DNA of 45,662 nt, from NCBI GenBank assembly GCA_035455245.1, contig DATIFN010000042.1, forward strand, positions 1 through 45,662, read 5' to 3'. Positions within the stretch are counted from its first letter, which is position 1. The number at the start of each line of letters is the position of its first letter. Below are positions 32,447-41,560 of the stretch, piece after piece. Source of the DNA: UBA8516 sp035455245 (lineage in GTDB: Archaea > Thermoproteota > Nitrososphaeria > Nitrososphaerales > Nitrosopumilaceae). The notes below the pieces were generated by a model that saw only the letters and a program-made list of their open reading frames with translations, was not told the DNA's origin and searched no databases. The position numbers and the translations under genes were made by a program.

Positions 32447-33994
32447 ATGCCAATTAGGACAGGTTCTGAGTATATACAAAGTCTCAGAGGCAGAAATCTT
32501 AAGGTCTACCTTTTTGGAGAACGTGTTAAGGAACCAGTAGACCATCCAATAATACGACCGTCAATTAATGCTGTTGCCGAGACGTATGATCTTGCTGTCA
32601 GAGAAGAAGATCTTGCTACAGTACATTCTTCAATAACAGGACAAAAAATAAATCGATTTTTGCATATTGCTGAAAGCGCTACAGATCTTGTCAACCAAAA
32701 TAAAATGCAAAGAAAACTAGGTCAAAACACTGGAACATGTTTTCAGAGATGTGTAGGAATGGATGCGCTAAATTCACTTTATTCCGTAACCTATGAGGTA
32801 GATGAAAAATACAAAACAAACTATCACAAACGACTAGTTGATTTTATCAAAATGGTTCAAACTGAAAATCTTGTCATTGGCGGTGCAATGACCGATCCTA
32901 AAGGGGACAGAAGTAAAGCTCCACATGAACAAGAAGATCCTGATGTGTTCTTACATGTAGTGGAAAAGAATGACAAAGGTGTTATCATTAGAGGTGCAAA
33001 AGCCCACCAAACCGGCTGTATCAACTCACATTGGATTATAGTAATGCCAACAATGCGATTACAGGAAAATGACAAAGATTTTGCGATAGTTGGAGCTGTT
33101 AAGGCAGACGATCAAGGAATTACATACATCTATGGTCGACAGTCGTGTGATACGAGAAGTATGGAAGAAGGAGATCTTGATGCAGGAAATGCAAAATTTT
33201 CAGGACAAGAGGCAATGATAATTTTTGATGACGTTTTCATTCCTTGGGAACGTGTTTTTATGAATGGTGAGTATGAATTTGCTGCGATGCTTGTAGAACG
33301 ATTTACATGTTATCACAGAAGAAGTTATGTTTGTAAAACTGGATTGGGTGACGTACTTATCGGAGCTTCAGCAGCCATTGCAGATTATAACGGGATTCCA
33401 AATGTATCCCATATCAAGGACAAACTTGTAGAAATGACACATCTAAACGAGAGCATTTACGCAGCTGGAATTGCGTCCTCATTTCAAGCACATCAAACAA
33501 AATCTGGAGTTTGGTTAAACGATGACATGCTTGCAAATGTATGCAAACACAACGTAACAAGATTTCCATACGAGATTGGGAGGCTAGCACAAGATATTGC
33601 AGGAGGCCTAATGGTTACATTGCCATCAGAAAAAGACTTTAGAAATCCAGAAACCGGACCAATTCTTAAAAAATACCTGAAGGGACGTAAAGGGGTCGAC
33701 GTCGAAAACAGAATGAGGATCCTAAGACTGATTGAAAATATGACAATGGGAAGAAATGCTGTAGGTTATCTTACCGAATCAATGCATGGAGCAGGATCAC
33801 CACAAGCACAAAGAATTAACATTTCACGACTGATGCAGCTTGGCTATAAAAAGAGACTTGCCAAAAATCTTGCAAACGTAAAAGAAGACCCAGATCTCAC
33901 ACCTGAGCAAACTGATTATTTCGAAAGAGTATTCAGTGTAAATAAAACAGAAAACAAAAGTCTTGCAGAAAAACTAACTGGTGTACGAAACTAG
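32447..33994 (+). CDS. abfD: 4-hydroxybutyryl-CoA dehydratase
   Basis: This 515-residue protein is of the flavin/[4Fe-4S] acyl-CoA dehydratase family. Cluster ligands known from Clostridium (Cys99, Cys103, His292, Cys299) correspond here to Cys98 and Cys102 (CFQRC) and to His290 and Cys296 (HRRSYVC); the last spacing is one residue shorter. AHQTGCINSHW and the DDVFIPWERVF segment are family marks. It dehydrates 4-hydroxybutyryl-CoA to crotonyl-CoA, the key step of the 3HP/4HB cycle. The ATG at 32447 follows a possible out-of-frame ATG at 32443 that stops at once. Overlaps signal peptidase by 4 bp, tail to tail. Confidence 0.93.
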   Translation: MPIRTGSEYIQSLRGRNLKVYLFGERVKEPVDHPIIRPSINAVAETYDLAVREEDLATVHSSITGQKINRFLHIAESATDLVNQNKMQRKLGQNTGTCFQRCVGMDALNSLYSVTYEVDEKYKTNYHKRLVDFIKMVQTENLVIGGAMTDPKGDRSKAPHEQEDPDVFLHVVEKNDKGVIIRGAKAHQTGCINSHWIIVMPTMRLQENDKDFAIVGAVKADDQGITYIYGRQSCDTRSMEEGDLDAGNAKFSGQEAMIIFDDVFIPWERVFMNGEYEFAAMLVERFTCYHRRSYVCKTGLGDVLIGASAAIADYNGIPNVSHIKDKLVEMTHLNESIYAAGIASSFQAHQTKSGVWLNDDMLANVCKHNVTRFPYEIGRLAQDIAGGLMVTLPSEKDFRNPETGPILKKYLKGRKGVDVENRMRILRLIENMTMGRNAVGYLTESMHGAGSPQAQRINISRLMQLGYKKRLAKNLANVKEDPDLTPEQTDYFERVFSVNKTENKSLAEKLTGVRN

Positions 33995-34644
33995 ATTTCT
34001 TTTCTTTCTGATTCTTTAGGTTCTATATCTCTAGGACTCTTAGACAATTCGTTAAAACTTCCTAATTCAGTTGGTGTTGATGTATTTGTAACATCAGAAT
34101 TTGCTGGAGGAAATTGATCTGATGAAACCACCTGACCTGATTTTGTTTTATTTTTTCCATATTGTTTGTAGATCATTATTCCAACAATAACCGCAATTAT
34201 GATATAATTTATCGGGGGAGTGAGGATTCTTGTAACATATCCTATTTGTGGAATCACATATGCTACTTTACCAATATATTCATCCTTGGTTATTGGAAAA
34301 TCGGTTCCTGGTATAGACGCGGGATTCGCATCTCCCTTTGTTCTAACTACATGTGGAGATTCATTAAGAATCTCAGCTACCCTGTGTACAATAACTCGAT
34401 CATGACCAGATGGTCGGTTGAAAACTATGATATCTCCCTTTTGAATTTTATCAAATGGATCGTTACCCTGCACTACAAGAACGTCAAAAACATTCAGATT
34501 TGGTTCCATACTGCCACTTGAAACTACATAAAATGGATTGTCAGTACCAAAGGCAATCCTGAGACCGAACCAAATGATAGCAACACCAATCACCACTATT
34601 ATGATATCTTTTACTGCTGCTGAAACTCCAGAATGTTTACTCAA
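33991..34644 (-). CDS. Signal peptidase I (archaeal type)
   Basis: The 217-residue product uses a TTG start. An N-terminal membrane helix (about 12-30) leads to Ser45 in the SGSMEP box, His87 in IVHRV (archaeal enzymes use His instead of Lys) and Asp105 in TKGDAN. A second helix lies at about 145-162. The ~45-residue C-terminal tail is charged and disordered-looking. It removes signal peptides from exported proteins, of which this window has many, including the S-layer protein. Minus strand, facing the dehydratase gene. Confidence 0.92.
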   Translation of the reverse strand: MSKHSGVSAAVKDIIIVVIGVAIIWFGLRIAFGTDNPFYVVSSGSMEPNLNVFDVLVVQGNDPFDKIQKGDIIVFNRPSGHDRVIVHRVAEILNESPHVVRTKGDANPASIPGTDFPITKDEYIGKVAYVIPQIGYVTRILTPPINYIIIAVIVGIMIYKQYGKNKTKSGQVVSSDQFPPANSDVTNTSTPTELGSFNELSKSPRDIEPKESERKEI

Positions 34645-34698
34645 ACTACACCCTGTCCAATAAGTTTGTAAAATAAATCTTGCTCAACATTGTATTAC

Positions 34699-35433
34699 CT
34701 ATTTTATTTTTTTACCACAACTTTCACAGAATTTTGCATCTGATTTATTTTCAAAACCACAGCCACTACACTTTGAACTTGAGTTTGATTCCTTGCTACC
34801 GAGAAGCACTATCTCTCCTACTTTTTTAATCTCATCCCACTTTATTACAGCCTCACTTCCATCCTTTTTTGTAACAACTAATACAATCCCTTGTTGTCCG
34901 ATTTGGATTCCAACCTGTTTTACAGATCCGATTCTTCTTGCTTCAGAATCATAAACAGCCAAACCTGTTAAGGAATTAAACGTAGTAACTTCAGATGATA
35001 TTAATTCTGGCTGTGAAAGAGTTTGTTGTGGCGATGTGTATTCCGGGGGTGATTCATCAAGAATTTGACTCGCAAGTGTTTGGGGTTTTGCTAGACCGAC
35101 TTCTGCACTTTCATCTGGTTTGCTAAAACTCCTATATTCTGCAAGAACGGAACCACAGTTAGAACAGATGTATTGCCCTTTTTCTATAAGCATTAGATTA
35201 TCTGCAACAAGTTCGTTTGGGTTTTCATAATCTATTCTTGGACATCCTTCAAAGTCTTTTTCACAGTTGTTGCAAAAATATTTTGAAATCTTCTCTGCAT
35301 CGATTCTTCCTACAGGAGCTAGAAATAGATCAGGCCCACCAAGATTTCCCTTTCTTTGTTGGTCGTCATCAACCGAGGCCATGACATATCCACCAGAACC
35401 TCTCAGTTTTTTTAATCGAAGTTCTGCACTCAT
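34699..35433 (-). CDS. PRC-barrel-like protein with zinc ribbons
   Basis: In this 244-residue protein an N-terminal zinc-binding part has CNNC and GCP (about residues 54-65), and a second pair CSNC lies near residue 90. A Pro/Ser-rich linker follows (about 105-145). A PRC-barrel-like domain (about 150-213) has LTGLAVYDSEARRIGSVKQVGI. The C terminus is a zinc ribbon (CSGCGFENKSDAKFCESCGK). PRC barrels occur in RNA and cell-division proteins (CdvA has one), but this is not CdvA. A TTAAAT box about 28 nt before the ATG fits a leaderless start. Role unknown. Confidence 0.75.
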   Translation of the reverse strand: MSAELRLKKLRGSGGYVMASVDDDQQRKGNLGGPDLFLAPVGRIDAEKISKYFCNNCEKDFEGCPRIDYENPNELVADNLMLIEKGQYICSNCGSVLAEYRSFSKPDESAEVGLAKPQTLASQILDESPPEYTSPQQTLSQPELISSEVTTFNSLTGLAVYDSEARRIGSVKQVGIQIGQQGIVLVVTKKDGSEAVIKWDEIKKVGEIVLLGSKESNSSSKCSGCGFENKSDAKFCESCGKKIK

Positions 35434-35625
35434 AGTTTAGGTCTATAAAAAAGTCATTTAAGTATGTATTCCGGCAGTAAATTTTACAAAAAAAATATAC
35501 CATATACATCTGTCTAACATCCGAAAATTATACAATTTCTAATAACATGCCATTTTTTTTGTAATATTTTGGAAAGGGTTATTAGACGCAAAAACTGAGT
35601 TAAAACATCGAAAATAATGACGGAA

Positions 35626-35655
35626 TAAGCAATGAGCTTTCTCTGTCATTGCTTA
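35626..35655 (+). promoter_or_regulatory. 10-bp perfect hairpin before the DEAD-box helicase gene
   Basis: TAAGCAATGA and TCATTGCTTA pair perfectly across a 10-base loop, ending 16 nt before the TTG start at 35672. It would sit in the 5' leader of the helicase mRNA or at its start. An RNA switch or protein-binding site is possible. Confidence 0.55.
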
Positions 35656-35671
35656 AGAAAGATGAAAGAAA

Positions 35672-37039
35672 TTGATAACATTTGAAGAATTAGGAATGAA
35701 AAAATCCATATTGGATGGATTGAAGGAACTAAATTTCCAAGCACCTTTTCCAATACAAGCTGCAGCTATACCCATTATACTTTCAGGACAAGATGTAATT
35801 GGTCAAGCACATACAGGTACTGGAAAGACAGCAGCATTTGCCTTACCAATATTACAAAACCTAGTACCAAAAGGTGGAATACAAGCACTAATACTTGCAC
35901 CAACAAGAGAACTTGCAGTTCAAATTTCTGGTGAGATTAACAAGTTTGCGAAGTATACTGGAATCAAAAACACCACCATATACGGGGGTCAGAGCATCAG
36001 TGTACAATTTAGAGACCTCGAAAGGGGAGTCGAAATTGTTGTAGCAACCCCTGGAAGACTAATTGACCATCTAAAACGTGGTTCTATTGAATTAAACGAC
36101 ATAAAATATGTTGTATTGGATGAAGCTGATACGATGCTTGACATGGGATTTATAGATGATATAAAATTCATTCTTAATCTTGTTCCTGAAGAAAGAATTG
36201 CATCCTTATTTTCTGCAACAATGCCAGCCGAAATTCTTCGACTTGCAGAAAAATACATGAAAAATCCACAACAGGTTTTCATCGATGCAGACGATCTAAG
36301 TGGAGAAGGAATAGATCAAGCATTCCTAGTTATTCGTGACAGAGAAAAGACTGACTTTTTATTCAAATTTATCAAAGAAAATAGGACTGGACAAACTATT
36401 GTTTTCTGTTCTACAAAGGATAGAACAAGAAGAGTTGCACATGAGCTTACTCAAGCAAACTTTAACGTGGTTTCAATTCAAGGCGACATGTCTCAATTTA
36501 GAAGAGATAAAGCAATGTATCTATTCAAAAAGGGGAAAGTAGACATCCTTGTTGCAACAGATGTTGCTGCAAGAGGAATAGATGTGCCAGAAGTGGCCCT
36601 TGTCATAAACTATGATGTTCCAAATCAGGACATGGTGTACTTCCATAGGATTGGAAGAACTGCAAGAGCTGGTGCAAAAGGAAGAGCAATTACGCTAGTT
36701 TCCTACTCTTCAATTGGAGATTTTAAAAATATAGTAAACCAAACCAAGGTTCCAATAACCGATCTAAATAAACAACTTGGAATAGAGGTGAAGATCCCCG
36801 ATCCATTGAAAAGAGAAGTTGGCCACAGAGGTGGAGGATATAGAAGTGGAGGTTACAGAGGTGGCGGATATAGGGGAGGATCCAGAGGTGGAGGATATAG
36901 AGGTGGGAGAGAATATGGTAGAGATAGACAGGATAGTAGACAGGATAGTAGACAGGATAGTAGACAGGATAGCAGACCAAGGTACGGAGAACGAAAACAC
37001 GGTTCTAGAAATTATTATGGTCTAAGAAGCCGCTGGTAA
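35672..37039 (+). CDS. DEAD-box RNA helicase with RGG tail
   Basis: The 455-residue product uses a TTG start. All helicase motifs are present in order: Q motif (FEELG, FPIQ), AHTGTGKT (I), PTRELA (Ia), TPGR (Ib), DEAD (II), SAT (III), VATDVAARGID (V) and HRIGRTARAG (VI). Core length is normal (about 370). The C-terminal tail (about 390-455) is Arg/Gly-rich with GGYRGGG repeats, then four RQDS repeats, giving an RNA-binding disordered end. Such helicases unwind RNA in ribosome assembly and cold adaptation. A hairpin lies just upstream of the start. Confidence 0.95.
   Translation: MITFEELGMKKSILDGLKELNFQAPFPIQAAAIPIILSGQDVIGQAHTGTGKTAAFALPILQNLVPKGGIQALILAPTRELAVQISGEINKFAKYTGIKNTTIYGGQSISVQFRDLERGVEIVVATPGRLIDHLKRGSIELNDIKYVVLDEADTMLDMGFIDDIKFILNLVPEERIASLFSATMPAEILRLAEKYMKNPQQVFIDADDLSGEGIDQAFLVIRDREKTDFLFKFIKENRTGQTIVFCSTKDRTRRVAHELTQANFNVVSIQGDMSQFRRDKAMYLFKKGKVDILVATDVAARGIDVPEVALVINYDVPNQDMVYFHRIGRTARAGAKGRAITLVSYSSIGDFKNIVNQTKVPITDLNKQLGIEVKIPDPLKREVGHRGGGYRSGGYRGGGYRGGSRGGGYRGGREYGRDRQDSRQDSRQDSRQDSRPRYGERKHGSRNYYGLRSRW
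36926..36973 (+). repeat. Four tandem 12-bp repeats coding for RQDS units
   Basis: AGACAGGATAGT repeats at 36926, 36938, 36950 and 36962 (last copy ends in C). In frame it codes (RQDS)x4 in the helicase tail. Identical copies suggest recent slippage, and copy number may differ between strains. Confidence 0.9.
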
Positions 37040-37100
37040 AGAGAACTCCATAACCAATCAACATATTTAGGGATGATTTTATTAATTATTTCTGATAAAA

Positions 37101-37433
37101 ATGAGTAACGCAAAAGCAGTAAACACAAAAACATGGCAAACAGAAGTAATGGACTCACAATTGCCAGTCTTTGTAGATTTTTGGGCAGAATGGTGCGGTC
37201 CTTGCAGAATGGTCGGACCAGTTGTAGAAGAACTTGCAGCAGAATATTCAGGCAAGGTAAATTTTGTCAAATTAAACGTAGATGAAAGTGGTGAAGTCGC
37301 ATCAAAATACAACATATTTAGCATTCCTACACTTGCCGTTTTCAATAAAGGCGAGGTAATTGCACAACAAGTAGGAGCAGCTTCAAAAGATTCCTACAAA
37401 AACATGATAGAAAACGCCCTAAAAAAGATCTAG
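37101..37433 (+). CDS. trxA: Thioredoxin
   Basis: This 110-residue protein has the WCGPC active site (Cys32/Cys35), a preceding VDFWAEW strand, the cis-Pro SIPT and a KKI end, all in standard thioredoxin form. There is no signal peptide, so it is cytoplasmic. It reduces protein disulphides. Alone on the plus strand, 61 bp after the helicase. Confidence 0.96.
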   Translation: MSNAKAVNTKTWQTEVMDSQLPVFVDFWAEWCGPCRMVGPVVEELAAEYSGKVNFVKLNVDESGEVASKYNIFSIPTLAVFNKGEVIAQQVGAASKDSYKNMIENALKKI

Positions 37434-37501
37434 ATAGACAAAACCATGCCTCTCATTTTTTCAAACTAAAATAATTAATAGCGGCTTAGGGAACTTTTTG
37501 T

Positions 37502-38020
37502 ATGTCTTTTGGAGATGTAGACACTTTAAATCTTTTATTTGATAAACTTCAGAGTCTCCTAAACGATTCCCAGGGATATTACGAATCTTTTCTTGACGCT
37601 AATACATTATACAAACAAGGAAAGCTATCAGAAAAGGAATTTTTTGAAAAACTTGGTGATTATGTAGTGGCATATTCTGCATTAGAATTTCTTGCTGTTA
37701 AAGTAATTTTTGAATTGAAAAAATCACTTGATAAAATGGCTGGAGGGAGTGTTCATGGTACAACAGCTATGGGTTCTACCGTTGGTATGGCAGGATTTGG
37801 CATGACTTCACCTCCACAACCTATGACTCCAACTCCTCAGATTCTAGGACGTCCGCCCCAAATTATTTCTGCAGCTGCATTTAGTGCTCCTGGAGCTTTA
37901 CCTACACCGGATCCATCTCTCTTACCTCAAAGATCAACCGTTCCAAGTTGTACTTCTTGTGGGGCTTCAATAAGGCCAAATGCTAAATTTTGTACTAAAT
38001 GTGGAAATAAACTTCAGTAA
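37502..38020 (+). CDS. Zinc-ribbon protein with N-terminal helical domain
   Basis: In this 172-residue protein residues 1-75 are helical (LNLLFDKLQSLLNDSQGYYE, KEFFEKLGDYVVAYSALEF). The middle is Gly/Pro/Met-rich and looks disordered. The C terminus is a zinc ribbon with CTSCG and FCTKCGNK (Cys at about 150, 153, 164 and 167). Function unknown. A neighbour on the opposite strand ends in a similar ribbon (38041-38403). Confidence 0.7.
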   Translation: MSFGDVDTLNLLFDKLQSLLNDSQGYYESFLDANTLYKQGKLSEKEFFEKLGDYVVAYSALEFLAVKVIFELKKSLDKMAGGSVHGTTAMGSTVGMAGFGMTSPPQPMTPTPQILGRPPQIISAAAFSAPGALPTPDPSLLPQRSTVPSCTSCGASIRPNAKFCTKCGNKLQ

Positions 38021-38040
38021 TAATAAATTAATTTTTAGAA

Positions 38041-38403
38041 TTAGTCCTGAGTAGCACCGCACTCTGTACAGAATCTTGCGTTCTGTGAAATCTTAATACC
38101 GCATTCTGAACAAAATTTTGTTGAAGAATCTGTTTCAGTTTTAAGACTGCCATAAATTCCACCACTTGATTTTATGGCACCTGTAGGAACATACTCCTCA
38201 TCGATAATTGGTACTGGTGCAAAATCTTTCTCTTCCACATATGCCATCATTCTAAGCATTGTTTGACCAGGATTTTTTGGATCTGGAATTACGTCACCTA
38301 ACCAGAACGCAAACCTCGTAAGTGTTAGATCAGGAGTAGAAAACGTCAAGGTATGGCTCGACATGTATTCTTCCGCAGCCGTTTTTCCATTAAACACCTT
38401 CAT
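38041..38403 (-). CDS. Protein with C-terminal zinc ribbon
   Basis: The start is set at ATG 38403 (120 residues) because AATATAC on the minus strand is about 27 nt upstream and the longer open frame to 38529 runs through tRNA-Ala. The N-terminal ~85 residues are beta-like with no known domain. The C terminus is a zinc ribbon, FCSECGIKISQNARFCTECG. It faces the other zinc-ribbon gene tail to tail, with only 20 bp between stops. Function unknown. Confidence 0.65.
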   Translation of the reverse strand: MKVFNGKTAAEEYMSSHTLTFSTPDLTLTRFAFWLGDVIPDPKNPGQTMLRMMAYVEEKDFAPVPIIDEEYVPTGAIKSSGGIYGSLKTETDSSTKFCSECGIKISQNARFCTECGATQD

Positions 38404-38446
38404 AGTTTTCATTATTTTGACTAGCTGTATATTGTTTTTTGGAAAA

Positions 38447-38522
38447 TGGTGGACCAGGGGGGATTTGAACCCCCGACATCCGCGTTGCGAACGCGGCATC
38501 ACTACCACTAGACTACTGGCCC
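38447..38522 (-). tRNA. tRNA-Ala (CGC) with encoded CCA
   Basis: On the minus strand the acceptor strands are GGGCCAG and CTGGTCC, with the G3-U70 wobble that marks tRNA-Ala. The anticodon stem CCGCG/CGCGG encloses TTCGCAA (anticodon CGC). The T arm is CGGGGG-type with TTCAAAT. Discriminator A is followed by CCA in the DNA (38449-38447), unlike the other tRNAs in this window. Confidence 0.93.
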
Positions 38523-38597
38523 TTTTCATACCAAGAATCTTCTCTGTTTTTATTCATTTACTCAAAGAATAATACTAGGTTTCTAAGAAAAACACTA

Positions 38598-39986
38598 ATG
38601 ACTTTTGATACTGTAATTATTGATTCACATGTAGTTTTACCCTCTGGAATTGTTGAAAAAAATATTGTAATTGATGAGGGGAAAATTGTTAATCTTACAA
38701 ATGAAATTCCTCAATGTAGTGTAAAAATTAATGCAAGAGGATTAGTTTCAATGCCAGGAGTGATAGATCCACACGTACATTATGGTGTTTATTCTTCTAT
38801 TGAAAAAGCTGCAGTGACTGAGTCAAGAGTTGCGGCAATTGGAGGTGTCACGACAATGATGAGAATGCTTCGACTGGGGGGTTCTTACAAAAAACTGCTT
38901 GATTTACACCTTGATGAAAGCTCAAAATCACATTATATTGATTACACGATACATGCCTCAATACTACAAAAAAATCAAATCGACGAAATGGAATTTTGCA
39001 AAAAAAAAGGAATCAGCTCATTCAAACTTTACATGAATCTTGGAGAGGATATAGGACATGTATACATGGATATGACACCCAGAACAAATTCACTACAAGA
39101 AGAAAAAGTTGAAATCAATTCTGAAATGGTTGAAAAAATAGTCTCGACTGCGGCATCTCTTAATTGTCCTGTTTTAGTTCATGCTGAAAATTACCAAATG
39201 TGCTCATGTGGAATAAGGGAAGCAAAAGAAAAAAATAAAGATGGTCTAGGTGCATGGTCAGAAAGCAGATCTGTTGAGTCTGAGGTAAAAGCAATAAAGT
39301 CAGTTTCTAAAATTGCAAAAAAAGTAGGTTGTACCCTATACTTTGTTCATATTGGTTCACAGGGGGCCATGAATGCAATAAAAGAAGAAAAAAAGAATGG
39401 AACAAAAATCTATGTTGAAACATGTCCTCATTATCTCACATTATCATTTGAATCACAGAAAGGATACCTTGCAAAAGTAATGCCGCCTATCAGAAGTTCA
39501 AAGGATATGGATTTTATGTGGAATGAAGTTAAATCTGGAGGAATTGATTCGATAGGAACAGATCATGTTGCAAATCAACTCAAACTAAAACTTGGAGGAA
39601 ATGATGTATGGGGAACACTTGCAGGCTTTCCAGGAATAGGAACTATGTTGCCCATAATGCTAAGTGAGGGAGTAAACAAGGGCAGAATTACACTGCAACA
39701 ACTTACAGAACTTACTAGCCTAAAAACATCAAAGATATTTGGTCTGTTTCCGAAAAAGGGGACCATTCAGCGAAATTCGGATGCAGATGTTGTTCTGGTG
39801 GATCTAAAAAAAGAGAATAAGGTATCAAGTCATCTTCTTGATGGATTTTCTGATTATACTGTATATGAGGGATGGTACCTAAAGGGATGGCCTGTTAAGA
39901 CTCTTGTAAGAGGTGAGGTTGTGGCAGAAGATTCCAAAATTATAGGCAAACAAGGATATGGGAAATTTATAGCAAGACCGATTTAG
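38598..39986 (+). CDS. Cyclic amidohydrolase (dihydropyrimidinase/dihydroorotase family)
   Basis: This 462-residue protein has the metal-dependent amidohydrolase barrel: DPHVHYG (metal His pair), SSFKLYMN with the carbamylated Lys, VHAENYQM and YFVHIGS His ligands, and SIGTDHV with the catalytic Asp. A flanking beta domain (VIIDSHVVLPSG, SDADVVLVD) is typical of hydantoinase-type enzymes. The length (462) and KIFGLFPKKGTI element favour the dihydropyrimidinase/allantoinase group over short dihydroorotases, but a role in pyrimidine synthesis as dihydroorotase remains possible. Its stop overlaps rpiA, tail to tail. Confidence 0.83.
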   Translation: MTFDTVIIDSHVVLPSGIVEKNIVIDEGKIVNLTNEIPQCSVKINARGLVSMPGVIDPHVHYGVYSSIEKAAVTESRVAAIGGVTTMMRMLRLGGSYKKLLDLHLDESSKSHYIDYTIHASILQKNQIDEMEFCKKKGISSFKLYMNLGEDIGHVYMDMTPRTNSLQEEKVEINSEMVEKIVSTAASLNCPVLVHAENYQMCSCGIREAKEKNKDGLGAWSESRSVESEVKAIKSVSKIAKKVGCTLYFVHIGSQGAMNAIKEEKKNGTKIYVETCPHYLTLSFESQKGYLAKVMPPIRSSKDMDFMWNEVKSGGIDSIGTDHVANQLKLKLGGNDVWGTLAGFPGIGTMLPIMLSEGVNKGRITLQQLTELTSLKTSKIFGLFPKKGTIQRNSDADVVLVDLKKENKVSSHLLDGFSDYTVYEGWYLKGWPVKTLVRGEVVAEDSKIIGKQGYGKFIARPI

Positions 39987-40660
39987 GTCAACACATCGAA
40001 TTTGCCATTTTCTTTTACTTTGTATATGATATCTGGTTTTCTTGTAAAGATGCCAACTTCTATTACACCGGGAATTTGAATTATTTTCTCAGCTAACTCT
40101 TTTGGATTTGATATTTCACCGAATCCACAATCTAAAATTATATTTCCATTTTCTGTAACAAATGGATAACCACGTTCTATGGTACGGAGAACAGGTTCGC
40201 CACCGAATTTTTTGATCTGTTTTGCCGCGATATTTCTGGCAAATGGGTGTACCTCGATCGGTACACTGTGATTTAGTTTTTTTACAAATTTAGTTTCATC
40301 TGCTATTATGATCACCTTTTTTGCTATGTTTATGAGGATCTTTTCTCGTAAAAGGGCCCCTCCGCCACCCTTTATCATGTTTCTTTCTTCATCTATTTGA
40401 TCTGCTCCATCAAAAACAATATCAATGTGTTCTATTTGATCTGCCTCGATTATGGGAATTCCACCTAATTCTGCTTCCAGCTTGATTTGAAGTGATGTTG
40501 GGACTGCCTTTATTCTGATATTTTTTTCCTTAAGATATGACGAAAGGGATCTAACTAACTCGGTTGCAGCTCTTCCACTCCCTAGTCCTAAAACATAATT
40601 ATCGTTTACAAGTTTTAGTGTATCACGTGACAATGCCTTAATGGCATCATCCACAGTCAA
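39983..40660 (-). CDS. rpiA: Ribose-5-phosphate isomerase A
   Basis: The 225-residue product has its TTG start directly after the TAA of the preceding gene. RpiA motifs: GLGSGRAATELV, AVPTSLQIKLEAELGG, FDGADQIDEERNMIKGGGGA with the active-site Asp and Lys, and DCGFGEI. It interconverts ribose-5-phosphate and ribulose-5-phosphate, feeding nucleotide synthesis. Zero spacing to the upstream coiled-coil gene suggests coupled translation. Confidence 0.96.
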   Translation of the reverse strand: MTVDDAIKALSRDTLKLVNDNYVLGLGSGRAATELVRSLSSYLKEKNIRIKAVPTSLQIKLEAELGGIPIIEADQIEHIDIVFDGADQIDEERNMIKGGGGALLREKILINIAKKVIIIADETKFVKKLNHSVPIEVHPFARNIAAKQIKKFGGEPVLRTIERGYPFVTENGNIILDCGFGEISNPKELAEKIIQIPGVIEVGIFTRKPDIIYKVKENGKFDVLT

Positions 40661-41560
40661 TTATTCTACCTCTACTTGCTCAAGTTTAGAGAGTGCTTTC
40701 ATTATTTCGCTTTTTATCTTATCAATATCTTTATCATCGTCTTCTAATTTTTCATCCTCTGGTATTTTTACTGCTGACGGAATGTGAATCTTCTTCTCAA
40801 CGGTTGGTTGAACTGGTTCCGGTTTTGGTACTTCGATGATTTGTTCAACCTCCCTTATTTTTGGTTTTTCAATCTCTACATGATGCTCGGTTATTATTTC
40901 ATCCTTTATCTCTTTTGGTGAAAAAATAGTTGTCGGTTTTACCAACTCCAAGGGAAATTCTGGCATCTTATTTGGAATTTCTGTAAGTGTTGTGATCTCA
41001 AATGATTTATGAGATCCAATTGATGGGATTTCGATAGGTGGCATTGGTACAAAGATCTTTTCTCTTGGAGGCTCAGACATTTTTTCTATCTTTTTCATCT
41101 CGGTTTTTTCTAAGTTCGTCTCTTTGACTGGTTCTTGTTTTATCTGAGGAGTGATAGATCCTACTGTTATTTTGGAAGAAATTTCGTGCAACCTTTGATC
41201 TAACTGAGAAAGCTTTTGATCCATTAAAGTAATTAATCCATCCCCTAATGGTCCGATATCAGGATGTTTACTTGCAGCTTCAAGTCTTTCGATTTTTGCT
41301 ATAACTAATCCAAGCTGATTTTGATATCTAAGTAAAAGTCTATCACGCTGAATTTTTGAAAATTCTGATTCGTTTTGATATATTCTAGATATGGTTTTTG
41401 TGAGAATGTCTTTTTCTATTTTTAATGATTGAATCTGATTTTTTATTATTGGATTTGCTCTTAAAACAAATTTGTTGTTTTTCCGCTTTGGAATTTTATC
41501 TATTGCAATTGCAGTACAAGCCCCTGCAACCGACCCAAGAACTAGCACTAATTCTTGCAT
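40661..41560 (-). CDS. Membrane-anchored coiled-coil, Pro/Glu/Lys-rich protein
   Basis: This 299-residue protein has one N-terminal hydrophobic segment (about 3-22), a long helical coiled coil (about 40-135, LKIEKDILTKTISRIY, LLRYQNQLGLVIAKIERLEAA), then a low-complexity Pro/Glu/Lys/Ile region and a short C-terminal helix. No domain is recognised. The ATG directly follows the TAA of eL37, and its own stop directly precedes rpiA, so it belongs to the LSm-eL37-rpiA operon. A structural or membrane-tethering role is a guess. Confidence 0.65.
   Translation of the reverse strand: MQELVLVLGSVAGACTAIAIDKIPKRKNNKFVLRANPIIKNQIQSLKIEKDILTKTISRIYQNESEFSKIQRDRLLLRYQNQLGLVIAKIERLEAASKHPDIGPLGDGLITLMDQKLSQLDQRLHEISSKITVGSITPQIKQEPVKETNLEKTEMKKIEKMSEPPREKIFVPMPPIEIPSIGSHKSFEITTLTEIPNKMPEFPLELVKPTTIFSPKEIKDEIITEHHVEIEKPKIREVEQIIEVPKPEPVQPTVEKKIHIPSAVKIPEDEKLEDDDKDIDKIKSEIMKALSKLEQVEVE

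Noticed and set aside
36723..37025. Open frames on other strands and frames over the helicase tail
   Set aside because: They come from the Arg/Gly and RQDS repeats and show only low-complexity Tyr/Ser or Val/Asp/Glu runs.
38404..38529. N-terminal extension of the zinc-ribbon protein
   Set aside because: It would translate tRNA-Ala; a TATA-like box places the start at 38403.
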